A stretch of DNA of 64,000 bases from Nannocystis sp. (GTDB lineage: Bacteria > Myxococcota_A > Polyangia > Nannocystales > Nannocystaceae), in NCBI RefSeq assembly GCF_016714285.1, contig NZ_JADJNN010000042.1:186001-250000 (forward strand), in the 5' to 3' direction. The notes under the pieces are model-generated. The model worked only from the letters and a program-made list of their open reading frames with translations, searched no databases and was not told the origin of the DNA. The translations under genes were made by a program, and so were the position numbers. Of this stretch, positions 44,016-53,894 are shown piece after piece; within the stretch, counting starts at the first letter, position 1; the number at the start of each line of letters is the position of its first letter.

Positions 44016-44874
44016 TCACGGCGGCGCCGTGCCGGCGCCATGTCCGACGCGTGCGCCAGCGAGGCGGCGGGTCGCCGCTTGCACACCGAGGGTAGCGATC
44101 AGAATGCCTGCATGCACGTGGCCGCCGCACGCGGCGCCCGGCGGCGCGCGACGGGCGGCGCGTCGCTCGGCGAGGGCGACGGGTCAGCCGACCCGCGCGT
44201 ATCCTTTGCGGGGGCTCGGGCGATGGCTGGCGCGCGGAACCACTGGTCGGCGACGCGGGCCGTTGGTCGGCGACGCCGGCCGTTGGCCCGCGCGGTGCGA
44301 GGGGTCCGGGCGACGGCTGGCGCGCGAAGCTGTCGGTCGGCGACGCCGGCCTGTCCCGCGCGCGGTACGACGGCGCCGCGGGGCCCGGGCGACGGCCGGC
44401 ACACGTTGCAGTACACCCGCACGCGTGATCCCACACGGATCGCGCGAGGCGGCGCGTTGCGGCGCTCCGGTCTCGAGCCGCGTGACGCTCCGGTGTGTGG
44501 CGTGACTCGGTGTCCACGACGCTCGTGCTCACCCCGACGTGCGACGGCGGTGCACGCAGCTCGGTGTCAACGACACTCGTGCTCACCTGGCCGCGCGACG
44601 GTGCGCAAGACAGCCGACCGATAGAGCGCCGTGTCACCCGCGGCGGCCGGGCCACACCCGCGAGGCCGTTGTCACCGCCGCCACTGGTCGGTGTTCACGA
44701 CGCTCGTGCTCACCCCGCTGCGCGACGGCCGGTCGAGCGCCGTGTCACCCGCGGCGGCAGGGCGTCAGTGCACGCGACGACGCTTGCACGGGTAGTCGGC
44801 ATGGCGAGGGGTACTCCATGGGGCGCGGGCAATTTCGAGCTGACAGCCGGGGCGGCGCGGACTAGGCTTGCAGG
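44016..44874. repeat. Repeat-rich non-coding DNA
   Basis: There are two further repeat families. One has GGTCGGCGACGC units near 44243-44350. The other has CGACGCTCGTGCTCACC units at 44508, 44561 and 44689, with GAGCGCCGTGTCACCCGCGG at 44624 and 44735. No gene is supported. The stretch may be a boundary or a hypervariable region of the plasmid-like element. Confidence 0.6.
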
Positions 44875-45975
44875 GTGACGCACACGCCGCTCCTCGCCGG
44901 CCTGGTCCTCGCTGCTTGCGGGGACGCTGCCCCGTCTGGACTCTCGACCGGACCGGGGGTCACTAGCGTGCCCGCATCGACGAGCGGCAGCTCGCCCGGC
45001 ACCGACACGACGTCGACCGGGCCGGCGGACGACTCGGCCGGCAGCTCCGGCATCTCGACCACGGGGACCCTGCGCGACGTCGGGTCCTCGATGGACTTCG
45101 GGCCCGTCCAGCCGCCGGGCTGCAAGGGCAAGGTGGACGTGCTGTTCCTGATCTCGCGGCTCGGCACGATGGACACCGAGCAGGAGCAACTCCTCGCCAG
45201 CTTCCCGGGCTTCATCGACACGATCGAGCAGACGCTCGAGGGCTTTGACGTTCACATCATGACGGCGAATCCGGACGGCATCTGGCCGGGAAAGTACGTG
45301 TGCGAAGGCGGCGATGGCGGGTGCTCAGATTACTGGCCGACCTGCGGCCCGGACGCCGAGGACTACGACTGCACCACGTACAAGGACCTTGTGACCGAGT
45401 GCGACGAGGTGCTCGGGGCCGGCCTGACGTTCAACACCGGCGGGTTCGCGGCGAACAAGGTGTGCGACCTGCACGGCGGCAACCGCTACATCGTCGGCGA
45501 CGATCCGAACATAGCGGGCGCGTTCGAGTGCATCGCCAAGGTCGGCACGTCCGGCGCAGACCCGCCGCTGGGCGACGCGATGATCGCCGCGCTGTCTGCC
45601 AAGCTCAACGGCCCCAAGGGCTGCAACGAGGGCTTCTTGCGCGAGGACGCGTTGCTCGTCGTCGTACTGATCATGGACAACGCGGACATCAAGTCGAAGT
45701 CCTACGCGAAGACGCAGTACGAGGCGATCGTCGCGGCCAAGAAGGACGCGAGCGCCGTCGTCATGCTCGCGGTTGTGCCGCAGCATCTTAAGGAAGGCGA
45801 GCCCATGGTGCCCGGGTGTGCTTACGATGAGGGCGGTCCGCTCACCTTCGCGGATCTGCTGTCGAGGTTCCCTTACCACGAGGTCGGCGACACCTGTGCG
45901 CCCAGTTACGCCCCGTTCTTCGAAAAGGCCGCCGCTAAGATCGGCGAGGCGTGCGGGAGCTTCATCCCGCAGTAA
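44875..45975 (+). CDS. Lipoprotein with degenerate VWA-like domain
   Basis: GTG 44875 starts a signal peptide with lipobox Leu-Ala-Ala-Cys. After a Thr/Ser/Gly linker the 366-residue protein has VDVLFLISRLGTMDTEQ, which aligns with the von Willebrand A start but lacks the DxSxS metal-binding residues. A Cys-rich middle (CSDYWPTCGPDAEDYDC) and later LVVVLIMDN follow. So it probably does not bind a metal in the standard way. Relatives are frequent in myxobacteria. A fragment of a paralogue lies at 52161. Confidence 0.75.
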   Translation: MTHTPLLAGLVLAACGDAAPSGLSTGPGVTSVPASTSGSSPGTDTTSTGPADDSAGSSGISTTGTLRDVGSSMDFGPVQPPGCKGKVDVLFLISRLGTMDTEQEQLLASFPGFIDTIEQTLEGFDVHIMTANPDGIWPGKYVCEGGDGGCSDYWPTCGPDAEDYDCTTYKDLVTECDEVLGAGLTFNTGGFAANKVCDLHGGNRYIVGDDPNIAGAFECIAKVGTSGADPPLGDAMIAALSAKLNGPKGCNEGFLREDALLVVVLIMDNADIKSKSYAKTQYEAIVAAKKDASAVVMLAVVPQHLKEGEPMVPGCAYDEGGPLTFADLLSRFPYHEVGDTCAPSYAPFFEKAAAKIGEACGSFIPQ

Positions 45976-46008
45976 TCCGCCCGTCGTAAGTGCGCTGCGC
46001 CCTGCGAG

Positions 46009-47712
46009 CTACCCGTGGATCAACGTGATCCGGGCCTGCGTCTTGCCGCTGACGGTGATGTAGCCGGTGGGGAAGATTCGATCGTAGCTGTCCCGGACGA
46101 TGCCCAGCGCCTCGGAGGGCCCTGCGCCCGGGTACCAGTGATCGAGCAGGATCGGCCCGTCCACGCCAACCTCGCGGCCGAACACGTAGCCGCGTAGCTT
46201 GCTGTTCTGTGTCACCGCGCCCGCGACGAGCGCACGCCCTTGGCTGTCGAGCGCGACGTCGTTGCCGTAGGCAAGGCCGCTGTTCGACAGCTCAGGCGCG
46301 AACCACGTGCGCTCGCCGTCGGCGGAGTAGCGTGATGTCTCGATCCGGTACTTCGAGCAGGTCTCGTCGCACCCGTAGCCGGTCACGACGATGCCATCGG
46401 AGCCAAGTGCAGCGCCGAAAAAGGCGCTCTGAAGCCAGGGATTGACCGTTGGCGCGACGATCACGGGTCCAGCGATCTTGCCAGTGTGGAGGTCCATCGG
46501 CACGAGGACGCCGCGCAGAAAGTTGTTCTTGACGTTGTTGTCGTGCTTCCCCTTGCTCGCGCCGACGATCCAGGCGACGTCGCCGTCGATCAGAACGTCG
46601 GTGGCGAAGTCCACGAAGCTGTGAGGCAGATGCTTGCCATCGGTGTAGTCGTACGTGTCGCCGAGCGTCTGCACACCGGCCGCGTTGACGGCCCAGAAGG
46701 CGATGTCCCAGTCTCCCATGACTCCGGCGAGGCCCACCGCGAAGCAGCCGCCGTCCGCGTCTGTTGCGAGCGCCCGGACCACCCGGCCAATGGTTCCCGG
46801 GGCTTCGATCCCGACCTCGTGGCCGTCCGCGTCGAGCAGGACGATCCGCGGCAGCGGGTCGGTGTTCGGCGCGTGGACGTTCATGGCGACCCACATGCGC
46901 CCGTCCGGTAGCATGGCGACGTCGACCACGGCGCCCTCGCGCGTGTCGAGCGTGATCGTGCCCTCGGGCCACAGCTCCGCCCCGGTGACGCCTGATCGCT
47001 TGCGGATCGTCGGCCGCGGCACGCCGCCGATCTCGGTCTGGCCGACCTCGATCAAGTCTCCGGCGGGCGTGACAGCCACGCGGTTTGTGCGGCTGGCGAC
47101 GGGCCCGGCCTGCGACCACGCCTCGGTGCCAGGCTCGGGCGTAGAGACCTCGTACATGGCCGGGCGGCTGTCCTCGTAGGGGCCTTGCTTGGCGATGATC
47201 TCGACGCTGTGCGAGCCGTTGTCGATCGCGCCGTGGACCGCCAGGGCGCCGGTGAACAGCCCGCCGCCCGCCGCGATCAGCTCGCCCGCGTCGGCGCCGT
47301 CGAGCGTCACGTACACCACCCCAGTGTTCTCGGTCTGCACGGCGAGCTTCACGGGGCCGGCGGCGTAGACCTTCGCCGGCAGGTCCACCGTGACGATCTT
47401 CGGCTTCTCAGGATCGACCACGGGCGGGCCGTCGGCGGTGTCCGTCGCATCGCCGCTGTCGGTCGCGCTGCCGGACATTGTGTCGGCCGCCGTGGCGTTG
47501 GCCGTGTCGGCGTCGGTCGCCGACACGCCCGCGCTGTCGCTGCCGGTCGGGCCCGTGCTCGCGGGCGACGTATCGCCCGTGGTAGCGAGCTGCCCGTCGC
47601 CGCTCGAGACGTCCTCGGTGCCCACATCGTCCGCGTGTTCTTCCAGGAGCGCCTGGTACTGCGGCGAAGTACACCCCGCGAGGAGGCTCAGGGCGAGGGA
47701 AAGGCGGCGCAT
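46009..47712 (-). CDS. Exported beta-propeller lipoprotein
   Basis: ATG 47712 begins a signal peptide with lipobox Leu-Ala-Gly-Cys. A Thr/Ser/Asp-rich linker (about 25-100) leads to a domain with VDLPAKVYAAGPVKLAVQTEN and then a propeller-like region with repeated WxxN/GD patterns (GRMWVAMNVHAP, FAVGLAGVMGDWDIA, GDVAWIVGASKGK). It is a probable surface or periplasmic binding protein. It converges with the VWA-like lipoprotein gene. Confidence 0.75.
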   Translation of the reverse strand: MRRLSLALSLLAGCTSPQYQALLEEHADDVGTEDVSSGDGQLATTGDTSPASTGPTGSDSAGVSATDADTANATAADTMSGSATDSGDATDTADGPPVVDPEKPKIVTVDLPAKVYAAGPVKLAVQTENTGVVYVTLDGADAGELIAAGGGLFTGALAVHGAIDNGSHSVEIIAKQGPYEDSRPAMYEVSTPEPGTEAWSQAGPVASRTNRVAVTPAGDLIEVGQTEIGGVPRPTIRKRSGVTGAELWPEGTITLDTREGAVVDVAMLPDGRMWVAMNVHAPNTDPLPRIVLLDADGHEVGIEAPGTIGRVVRALATDADGGCFAVGLAGVMGDWDIAFWAVNAAGVQTLGDTYDYTDGKHLPHSFVDFATDVLIDGDVAWIVGASKGKHDNNVKNNFLRGVLVPMDLHTGKIAGPVIVAPTVNPWLQSAFFGAALGSDGIVVTGYGCDETCSKYRIETSRYSADGERTWFAPELSNSGLAYGNDVALDSQGRALVAGAVTQNSKLRGYVFGREVGVDGPILLDHWYPGAGPSEALGIVRDSYDRIFPTGYITVSGKTQARITLIHG

Positions 47713-47750
47713 AGGTGCCACGGTAGCGGAAAAGGCGAATCCGCGCATGA

Positions 47751-48620
47751 TCAGAACCTCCCCTGCAGGACAAGGCCGCCGACCCCTCGCGCCCCCCACG
47801 GGGCGACCGCCATGCGGCGCTGCCGTGCGCCGGTCGCCAGCAGCGACGCGCCGGTCACGACCAGCACGGCGCCTGTCACCCCGAGCGCGACGGCCCCGGC
47901 CGTGGTCGCCGTGTAACGTCGGCCCAGCGCCGCCGAGTCGCCCTGTTCCTGCTGCGTCAGCGTGCGGCCCTTGCTGTCCTCGCGGATCCCCGCGAGCGTG
48001 GCCTCGCCGTCAGATCGGTAGGCCAGCAGACCGGCCATCGGCGCGAACGACACGAGGCCGGGGACGAGCGTCGCCAGACCTGCCCGGACGCGGCGGTGAT
48101 CGGCCGGGGGCCGTGCGACGGGGCGGGCGACGGGGGGCAGGGCCGGACCGACGGGGGCGGCGTACGGCTTCGCCTCGATCGGCGGCGGGCTGTCCGTTTT
48201 CTTGCTCGGGGCCTGCTCGCAGGGCGTCGCACCGAGACTGTCGCGCGCCTCAGTGCGGAAGTCCGTCGCGGCGGCGAATAGCACCGGCGGAATGCCCTCC
48301 CGCGCCAGCACATTATCGGCCGCGTCGATCAGCCGACACAGGTACTGCGCCTCGCCGGTGCGCTGGTAGGCGACCTTGAGCCCGCCTACCGTGAGCATGA
48401 GGAGGTCGGACGCAGCGTCGGCGTCGGCCGCCTGGCGCAGCTTCTCGTCCGCGAGCTGCGTGGCGGCCAGGAGCCGCTCGAGCGACGCGGGCGAGTCGGT
48501 GAGCGCCGGGTTGCTGGCTGCGATCTCGGCGTAGATCGCATCGTTGTCGGCCGTCGGCGACAACGGCCGTGTGACAGGGTCTACGAGGGCCACGGCGAGC
48601 AGGGAGGCGAGGGCCAGCAT
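47751..48620 (-). CDS. Exported protein with C-terminal membrane spans
   Basis: ATG 48620 follows AAGGGAG and starts a signal-peptide-like segment. The 289-residue protein has an alpha-helical N-terminal region of about 120 residues (DEKLRQAADADAASDLLMLTVGG), a Pro-rich linker, and two C-terminal hydrophobic segments (LVPGLVSFAPMAGLLAY and GAVALGVTGAVLVVTGASLL). Proteins with this layout often sit next to Ser/Thr kinase genes in myxobacteria; here a tandem kinase lies divergently 94 bp away. The role is unknown. Confidence 0.7.
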   Translation of the reverse strand: MLALASLLAVALVDPVTRPLSPTADNDAIYAEIAASNPALTDSPASLERLLAATQLADEKLRQAADADAASDLLMLTVGGLKVAYQRTGEAQYLCRLIDAADNVLAREGIPPVLFAAATDFRTEARDSLGATPCEQAPSKKTDSPPPIEAKPYAAPVGPALPPVARPVARPPADHRRVRAGLATLVPGLVSFAPMAGLLAYRSDGEATLAGIREDSKGRTLTQQEQGDSAALGRRYTATTAGAVALGVTGAVLVVTGASLLATGARQRRMAVAPWGARGVGGLVLQGRF

Positions 48621-48714
48621 GGTCTCCCTTGTAGCGCACCGACGGGGTAGCGAGAAGATGCCAGGGCACGAAGGGGGACCTCGCGGCACCCGGGTTGTGG
48701 CAGGCTTGGGGACG

Positions 48715-51276
48715 ATGGACAGCGCCACGTCCCCTTCGTCTCACCCCACGGCCAAGGGCTGGCCCATCTACAAGGAAGTCGGCGCCGACATGGTCGGCGA
48801 GCTGATCGGCCGCCGTCACAAGATCCTCCGGCGCCTCGCCAAAGGCGGCATGGCGGACGTGTTCCTGGCCAAGGACCTGTCCCGCAAGGCCCACGTGGCG
48901 ATCAAGATCCTGCGATCGCGTAGCCCGGAGTCGTGTCGCCGCTTCGGTGTCGAGGGCGTGGTGCTCAGCAACCTCAAGCACCCGTTCATCGTGCGTGCGG
49001 TCGACGTCGGCAAGGCGCCAGACGGCCAGCCGTATATGGCGCTCGAGTACCTCGAAGGCGAGTCGCTGTCGGCACGGCTCGCGCGCGGACCCATGGCCTG
49101 GCGCGATGTGGCGGTATTCGGGAGCCAGATCGCGGGCGCCGTGCATGCGCTTCACGCCGCGGGGATCGTCCACCGAGATCTCAAGCCCGACAACATCATG
49201 CTGACGACGGAGGACGATCGCACGGTCGCCAAGCTGATCGATCTGGGCCTCGCACGGGTCGGCGCGCCGTTCCAGGATGCCCAGGATGCGCGCTTCACCC
49301 CGGACCCGCCGGCCCGCCACCAGACCCAGCTCGGCCACCCGATCGGCACGCCGACGTACCTGCCGCCCGAAGCCGGGCAATGCCCGGCCGAACCCCGACT
49401 CGACGTCTACTCGCTGGGCGTGACGCTCTACCAGCTCTGCACGCAACTCCTGCCGCAAGCGACCGGCGGCCGGCCGATCCGCGAGGTGTGCCCCGCGAGT
49501 GACGCTCCCGACGAGCTGTCGCGGCTGCTTCAAGCCGCGTTCGCGGCCGACGTGGACGAGCGTCTGCCCTCCGCAGATCACATGCGGCGCGGCCTCGAGG
49601 CGATCCTGGCCGCGCACCCGCGGCAGCGCTCGCCCCACCTGTTCGGCGGCAGCTACGATCGGCTCGAGGTGCTCGGGGTCGGCGCGAGTGCAGTGGTCTT
49701 CCGTGCCTCCGATCGCGCGCTGTCCCGCGAGGTCGCGGTCAAGGTCCTGCGGGACGCGGAGCCGAGCGAGGACGACGCGATCCGCTTCCGTCTCGCTGCC
49801 AAGGTGCTGTCCGCGCTGTGCCACGCGAACATCCCCCGGATCCTGCACTTCGGGGTCCACGACGATCAGTCCTTCGCGGTGACGGAGCTGTGCCCCGGCG
49901 CGCCCGCGACGGTGTTCGTGCGCCCGGACAGCCACCTGCGCCCCGACGAGACGATCGCGGTCGGCCTCCAACTCGCCGGGTCGCTCGCGGCGGTGCACGC
50001 CGCCGGCGTCGTCTACCGCGACCTGCATCCGGGCAACGTGCTGATCGCCCGCGAGCCGCTGCGCGCGTCGATCTTCGACTTCGATCAGGCGCAGGTGTCT
50101 CCCAGTTTCTACGCGGCCCTGACCGAACGCTGGGCCACGCCTCCCGAGGAACGGCCGCAGCCGAAGCACGACAAGCGCTTGCAGAACATGGACTACGCGG
50201 CGCCCGAAGTGCGCGCGGGCGCGGCGTTCTCAGCGGCCAGCGATGTATACGCGCTCGGCCTCCTGCTCTACCGCCTGCTGACCGGCAAGCGGCCGTTCCC
50301 TTCGTCGGGCGGCGAACCGACGCCCGCGCGCAGGGTGTGTCCGGCGTGCCCGCGCGGGCTTGAGGGTTTGCTGCTGGCGATGCTAAACCCCCGCCCCGAC
50401 ATGCGCCCTGGGCTCGCCAGGATCCAGACCATCCTGGAGGACGAGCAGGCGGAACTCGCCGCCGAGCTCGCCGAAGACGAGACCAGGGACGATCCGGACG
50501 ACGAGGCGGGGCCGTTCGCGCCCGCGGGCGATCGAACAATCGAGCCTGTGTCTGTCGCCGTGGCCGACACCATGACTGCGGGCACCGCCTCGCTGCCTAT
50601 CCCCACGACCGACATCGCTGCGGCGGCTGCGACAACGACGGATGCGGAACCGGCTTCGAGCGGCCGGCTCGACGTCGTCGCCGCGCCCTCGCCACCCAGC
50701 CGAGCGCGGCGCAGCGTCGGCGTGTGGACGCTGGGGCTTACGGCAGCCGCGTGCCTCGTAATCGGCCGTGCGACGGCGGCGCGCGACGAGGCCGACCCGG
50801 GCCGGGATGCGACGCCCCTGCCGGCCCCTCCGACGATCGAGGCGACGGTCGAGTCAAGCGAGCCGAGTCGGCCAGCGCGCGCCGCAGAGGTGTGCGAGCC
50901 GCCGATGATCGCCGTGGACGATGCTCCGCCCGCTGTGCCGGTGATCGCGGTGAAAGGCCCTCCACTACCTGCCCCGAAGCGCGACATATCCGGCGGACAT
51001 CCCCGGCGTGGCGCCGTGACGTCCGCCGAAGCGACCGCGGCGGCACAGGACGCCCTACCAAGCCTCCGCACGTGCAAGGACGTCCCGCCCTCCGTGACCG
51101 CGGACCTCGAGATCGTTCGCGGCCGCGGCGTCGTCAAGGCGCTCAACCACCACGCGCCCGCGCCCGACGATCCGGACTACCCGTGGCATGGCTGCGCCCA
51201 GCGGAGCCTCCGCGGTGTCCGCTTCCCGGTGAGCGAGACCGCCGGACCCGTGCAGGTGCGCCTCACGCTGCGGTGA
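48715..51276 (+). CDS. Tandem double serine/threonine kinase-like protein
   Basis: The 853-residue protein has two kinase-like domains in a row. The first has a Gly loop (AKGGMADVF), Lys64, HRDLKPDN at 154-161 and DLG at 177-179 in place of DFG. The second has VGASAVVF, Lys344, YRDLHPGN at 435-442 and DFD at 456-458 in place of DFG. The second is thus probably altered or inactive. A Pro/Ala linker, one membrane span (about 690) and a C-terminal beta-rich domain (KALNHHAPAPD..CAQRSLRGVRFPV) like that of AgmX/PglI proteins follow. ATG 48715 was chosen from the domain start. Confidence 0.8.
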   Translation: MDSATSPSSHPTAKGWPIYKEVGADMVGELIGRRHKILRRLAKGGMADVFLAKDLSRKAHVAIKILRSRSPESCRRFGVEGVVLSNLKHPFIVRAVDVGKAPDGQPYMALEYLEGESLSARLARGPMAWRDVAVFGSQIAGAVHALHAAGIVHRDLKPDNIMLTTEDDRTVAKLIDLGLARVGAPFQDAQDARFTPDPPARHQTQLGHPIGTPTYLPPEAGQCPAEPRLDVYSLGVTLYQLCTQLLPQATGGRPIREVCPASDAPDELSRLLQAAFAADVDERLPSADHMRRGLEAILAAHPRQRSPHLFGGSYDRLEVLGVGASAVVFRASDRALSREVAVKVLRDAEPSEDDAIRFRLAAKVLSALCHANIPRILHFGVHDDQSFAVTELCPGAPATVFVRPDSHLRPDETIAVGLQLAGSLAAVHAAGVVYRDLHPGNVLIAREPLRASIFDFDQAQVSPSFYAALTERWATPPEERPQPKHDKRLQNMDYAAPEVRAGAAFSAASDVYALGLLLYRLLTGKRPFPSSGGEPTPARRVCPACPRGLEGLLLAMLNPRPDMRPGLARIQTILEDEQAELAAELAEDETRDDPDDEAGPFAPAGDRTIEPVSVAVADTMTAGTASLPIPTTDIAAAAATTTDAEPASSGRLDVVAAPSPPSRARRSVGVWTLGLTAAACLVIGRATAARDEADPGRDATPLPAPPTIEATVESSEPSRPARAAEVCEPPMIAVDDAPPAVPVIAVKGPPLPAPKRDISGGHPRRGAVTSAEATAAAQDALPSLRTCKDVPPSVTADLEIVRGRGVVKALNHHAPAPDDPDYPWHGCAQRSLRGVRFPVSETAGPVQVRLTLR

Positions 51277-51348
51277 CAGCTTTCCGCTCGAGGCTGTGGC
51301 TCGTGCTGATCGCGGTCTGTTGCCTGCGGCTCGCCCCCAGGCGCATGA

Positions 51349-52123
51349 TTGAGCGATGGTCTCTGCGCCTCGACGCGTTTGTGCGGATCGGGCAAGAGGT
51401 CAGCGAGGTCGTGGACCGACCCGGTCCCCGCGAGCACCGGAGAGCTCGTGCCGACCACCTCGACGCAGGACCCCGGCACCACCACCGGGGAGCCGCCGGG
51501 AGACCAGCGTCGAAACCGGCAGCACCACCACGCAAGGCGACGAGGGCGAGGCGGTGCCGACGATCCTCGACTTCGACGTCACCCCCGCCTTGATGCAGGA
51601 CAACGGCCTGATCACCATCTCCGTTTCGACCATCAACGCCGACGGCGTGCACATGCAGCTCGAGACCGGGGACACGATCGAGCCGCCAGCGTCTCACGCC
51701 TCGATTCTTCCAGCCGCGGCCGCAGCGAGGTGGCCGGGAGCGCCAGGGCCTTTTGGACGAGGCGATGCGCGCTCGTGCACAGCTCACCCTACAGATGCTC
51801 GAGATGCTCCTGGAGACGAGTGCGAGCCCGAGGGGGACCTGCGGACCTACCTCAAGGGGGGGAAGCTCCTCGGCCCGCACGACATCGCGTGGAGCCCGGC
51901 CGGCTACATGGTCATCGCGCTCGGCGAGCTGCAGGGCCAGTCCTACACGTTCAAGGTCCAGGCGTTCAAGCCGGACTCCCCGGAGCCGCTGTGGACGTTT
52001 ACCCCGAAAGACAAGCAGGGGCTCTAGATCGCCTATGCGGTGGCGGTCGACTTCTACGGCAAGGTCTGCGCGGGCGGCGTCGGCAAGGCGAGCTACCCGG
52101 CCTTCGCGTGCATGGGCTCATAG
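51349..52123 (+). pseudogene. Decayed lipoprotein gene
   Basis: Pieces of a Thr-rich exported protein are visible: a linker (STGELVPTTSTQDPG) in one frame, then VETGSTTTQGDEGEAVPTILDFDVTPALM in another, then GPHDIAWSPAGYMVIALGELQGQSYTFKV. An in-frame TAG at 52025-52027 breaks the final part, which otherwise continues IAYAVAVDFYGKVCAGGVG to 52123. Frameshifts and a rearranged middle show it is a pseudogene. It resembles the lipoprotein at 46009 in style. Confidence 0.65.
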
Positions 52124-52160
52124 CCGCGTTGATGCGGCAACTCGCGGTCCGAGGTCTTCG

Positions 52161-52519
52161 TCAGCCCGGCACCACGAACCCGGCGCACGCGGTCTCGACC
52201 AGGCTCGCCGCCTCGTCGAACGCGGGGCCGTAGTCACTAATCTCGGAGTCCACGAGGTAGTGATACGGGAACATCTTGGCCAGCTTACACAGCCCGTCTT
52301 GTTTATCGCACTCTGGCTCGTTCCATCCAATGTTGAGCAGGACAATCGACTCGGCGACGACCAGCACCGCCGCCGCCGCGTAGACCGCGGGCGAGCGCAT
52401 CCACCGGCCCAGCGCCACGACGTTGCGGCGCTTGTGGAGCTGGCACCGCTGGACGAGGGCCCGCTTGCCGAACACGTCGAGCACGGCCCGGCGCAGGCGG
52501 CACGGACGGCGGCGGGATT
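52161..52519 (-). pseudogene. Chimeric remnant: VWA-like lipoprotein end plus IS256 transposase piece
   Basis: The C-terminal 50 residues of this frame (FPYHYLVDSEISDYGPAFDE, then AASLVETACAGFVVP) resemble the end of the lipoprotein at 44875 (FPYHEVGDTCAPSYAPFFEK). Upstream in the same frame lies AVLDVFGKRALVQRCQLHKR, a clear piece of an IS256-type transposase. The two are fused by rearrangement. Neither is functional. Confidence 0.65.
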
Positions 52520-52646
52520 GCGCCTCGATCCAGCTGCCGCGGGCCGTGCTTGACCGCGACTGCCGAGCGAAGCTCGGCGAGTGGCTCGTGGAGATCGCTG
52601 GCAAGCGCACGGGGCGGCCGTCGCGGAGCCTCCCCAAGAAACGATG

Positions 52647-52919
52647 AGTGTCTATACTCACATGCAAGACAGCCACATGCACAGGATGCATCTCTCACAC
52701 TCTCAAATTGGCGAAGAACAATGCTCTGCGTTGTACGATCGTGGCCGAGCTGCGTGCTTTCGGCCGTCCAGTCGTTCTTGCGACGGGAAATTAGTCCTTG
52801 CATGTGCGCCCTTGAGCAGCAGATGAGGCTAAGATGGCCGGGTGTCCGTGACGGCGACATCGAGCCCTTGCTCCCTCCTCGCTGTAGACTTGTAGATTTC
52901 AACCTGAAAGGGCGTTTTC
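52647..52919. other. AT-rich upstream region of the 140-aa gene pair
   Basis: GC content falls sharply here compared with the flanks. No gene is supported. It probably holds the promoter of the small-gene cassette that follows. Confidence 0.4.
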
Positions 52920-53342
52920 ATGGCCGGCATCATTGTACCCATTTGTGAGAAGCGCGTTTTCGAGTACAGCTACCTTGCAGTCGGTACGTACCAGGATGGG
53001 ATCCTACATCCCGCCGTCGATGTGGGAGCCTGGTACAGAGTGCGCCCAGTTGTTTTGGTGCACCAGATCACCACAACGGGCGGTGGCACCCCCAATAGAT
53101 TCATCCTCAAACTCCAGCACACATTCCCGTGCGAGCAGGATCGGCAGGAATTCGTTGATACGACGGCGGATTTCCTGACGTCAGCAAACATCACAAGCGC
53201 ATCGCCAAACATCAAGACCGTCGCGTCGGGAACTGATCCACAGGGCTACTTGAAGGTGATCCTTCGTGCGGACCAACCAAATACCACGGGAGCCATCCTG
53301 TACGGTGAGTTCAGTGTATACCTCGTTCTGAGAGACGTCTAG
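52920..53342 (+). CDS. Uncharacterised 140-aa beta-rich protein, copy 1
   Basis: The 140-residue product starts MAGIIVPICEKRVFEYSY, has no signal peptide or membrane span, and alternates hydrophobic and polar residues as in a beta-sandwich. It shares with the next gene the same length, the EFVDT motif near residue 77 and the (G/P)YLK(V/I)IL motif near 112. The base composition is much less GC-rich than the genome average, so it was probably acquired. The two genes and a third small gene run in one direction with short gaps. The function is unknown. Confidence 0.7.
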   Translation: MAGIIVPICEKRVFEYSYLAVGTYQDGILHPAVDVGAWYRVRPVVLVHQITTTGGGTPNRFILKLQHTFPCEQDRQEFVDTTADFLTSANITSASPNIKTVASGTDPQGYLKVILRADQPNTTGAILYGEFSVYLVLRDV

Positions 53343-53452
53343 AGAAGCGCTTCGCTAGCTCGCGCGACCGACCTCTTCCGCATCCCTAAGGTCGGCAGTA
53401 GGTGTGCTTCTCGTCTGGCCGTGTTCCCTGATGTGACCAAGTGAGGCTTATG

Positions 53453-53875
53453 ATGAATGGCGGCATCCTGGTTCCCTTTCTCGCACCTCGGCGGTTTGAC
53501 TACAGCTTCTTGTCCGCAAGCGGGTCTCAAGTTGTTACACTAGAGCCCGCCCTTGATACTCTGCGATATTCGTACGTCGGCTTGTATGTACGCGTCCACC
53601 AAAGGGACATGGCGGCCGGGCAGTCGATCGTTCTCAGCATGTTTAATACGGTCCCGAGCGGCGATGACTCACGCGAATTTGTCGACACGTCCAGCTCGGT
53701 TCTTGACGTGACCATTACAAGTTCAGCGCCAACCAGCATCCCAGGCATTCGATACGATTACACGACCAGATTCGGGCCCTATCTCAAGATTATCTTGACG
53801 GCCAACCAGGCACTGGCATCCCCGGGGACGCTTTACGCTGAACTGAGCGCAGTGCTGGAATTCCGACTTCAATAA
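53453..53875 (+). CDS. Uncharacterised 140-aa beta-rich protein, copy 2
   Basis: This is a homologue of the protein at 52920. Starting at the ATG at 53453, with GAGG six bases upstream, it also gives exactly 140 residues and aligns from MNGGILVPFLAPRRFDYSF to a final beta strand (YAELSAVLEFRL). Earlier starts (GTG 53441, ATG 53450) are possible. Pairing of two diverged copies suggests a two-component assembly, such as a heteromeric complex, but there is no direct evidence. Low GC is shared with its neighbours. Confidence 0.7.
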   Translation: MNGGILVPFLAPRRFDYSFLSASGSQVVTLEPALDTLRYSYVGLYVRVHQRDMAAGQSIVLSMFNTVPSGDDSREFVDTSSSVLDVTITSSAPTSIPGIRYDYTTRFGPYLKIILTANQALASPGTLYAELSAVLEFRLQ

Positions 53876-53894
53876 GCAGGACCAACGGAGCGAC

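Noticed and set aside
53368..53395. Terminator between the two 140-residue genes
   Set aside because: A 7-bp inverted repeat (CCGACCT / AGGTCGG) with a 14-base loop is weak and lacks a T-run.
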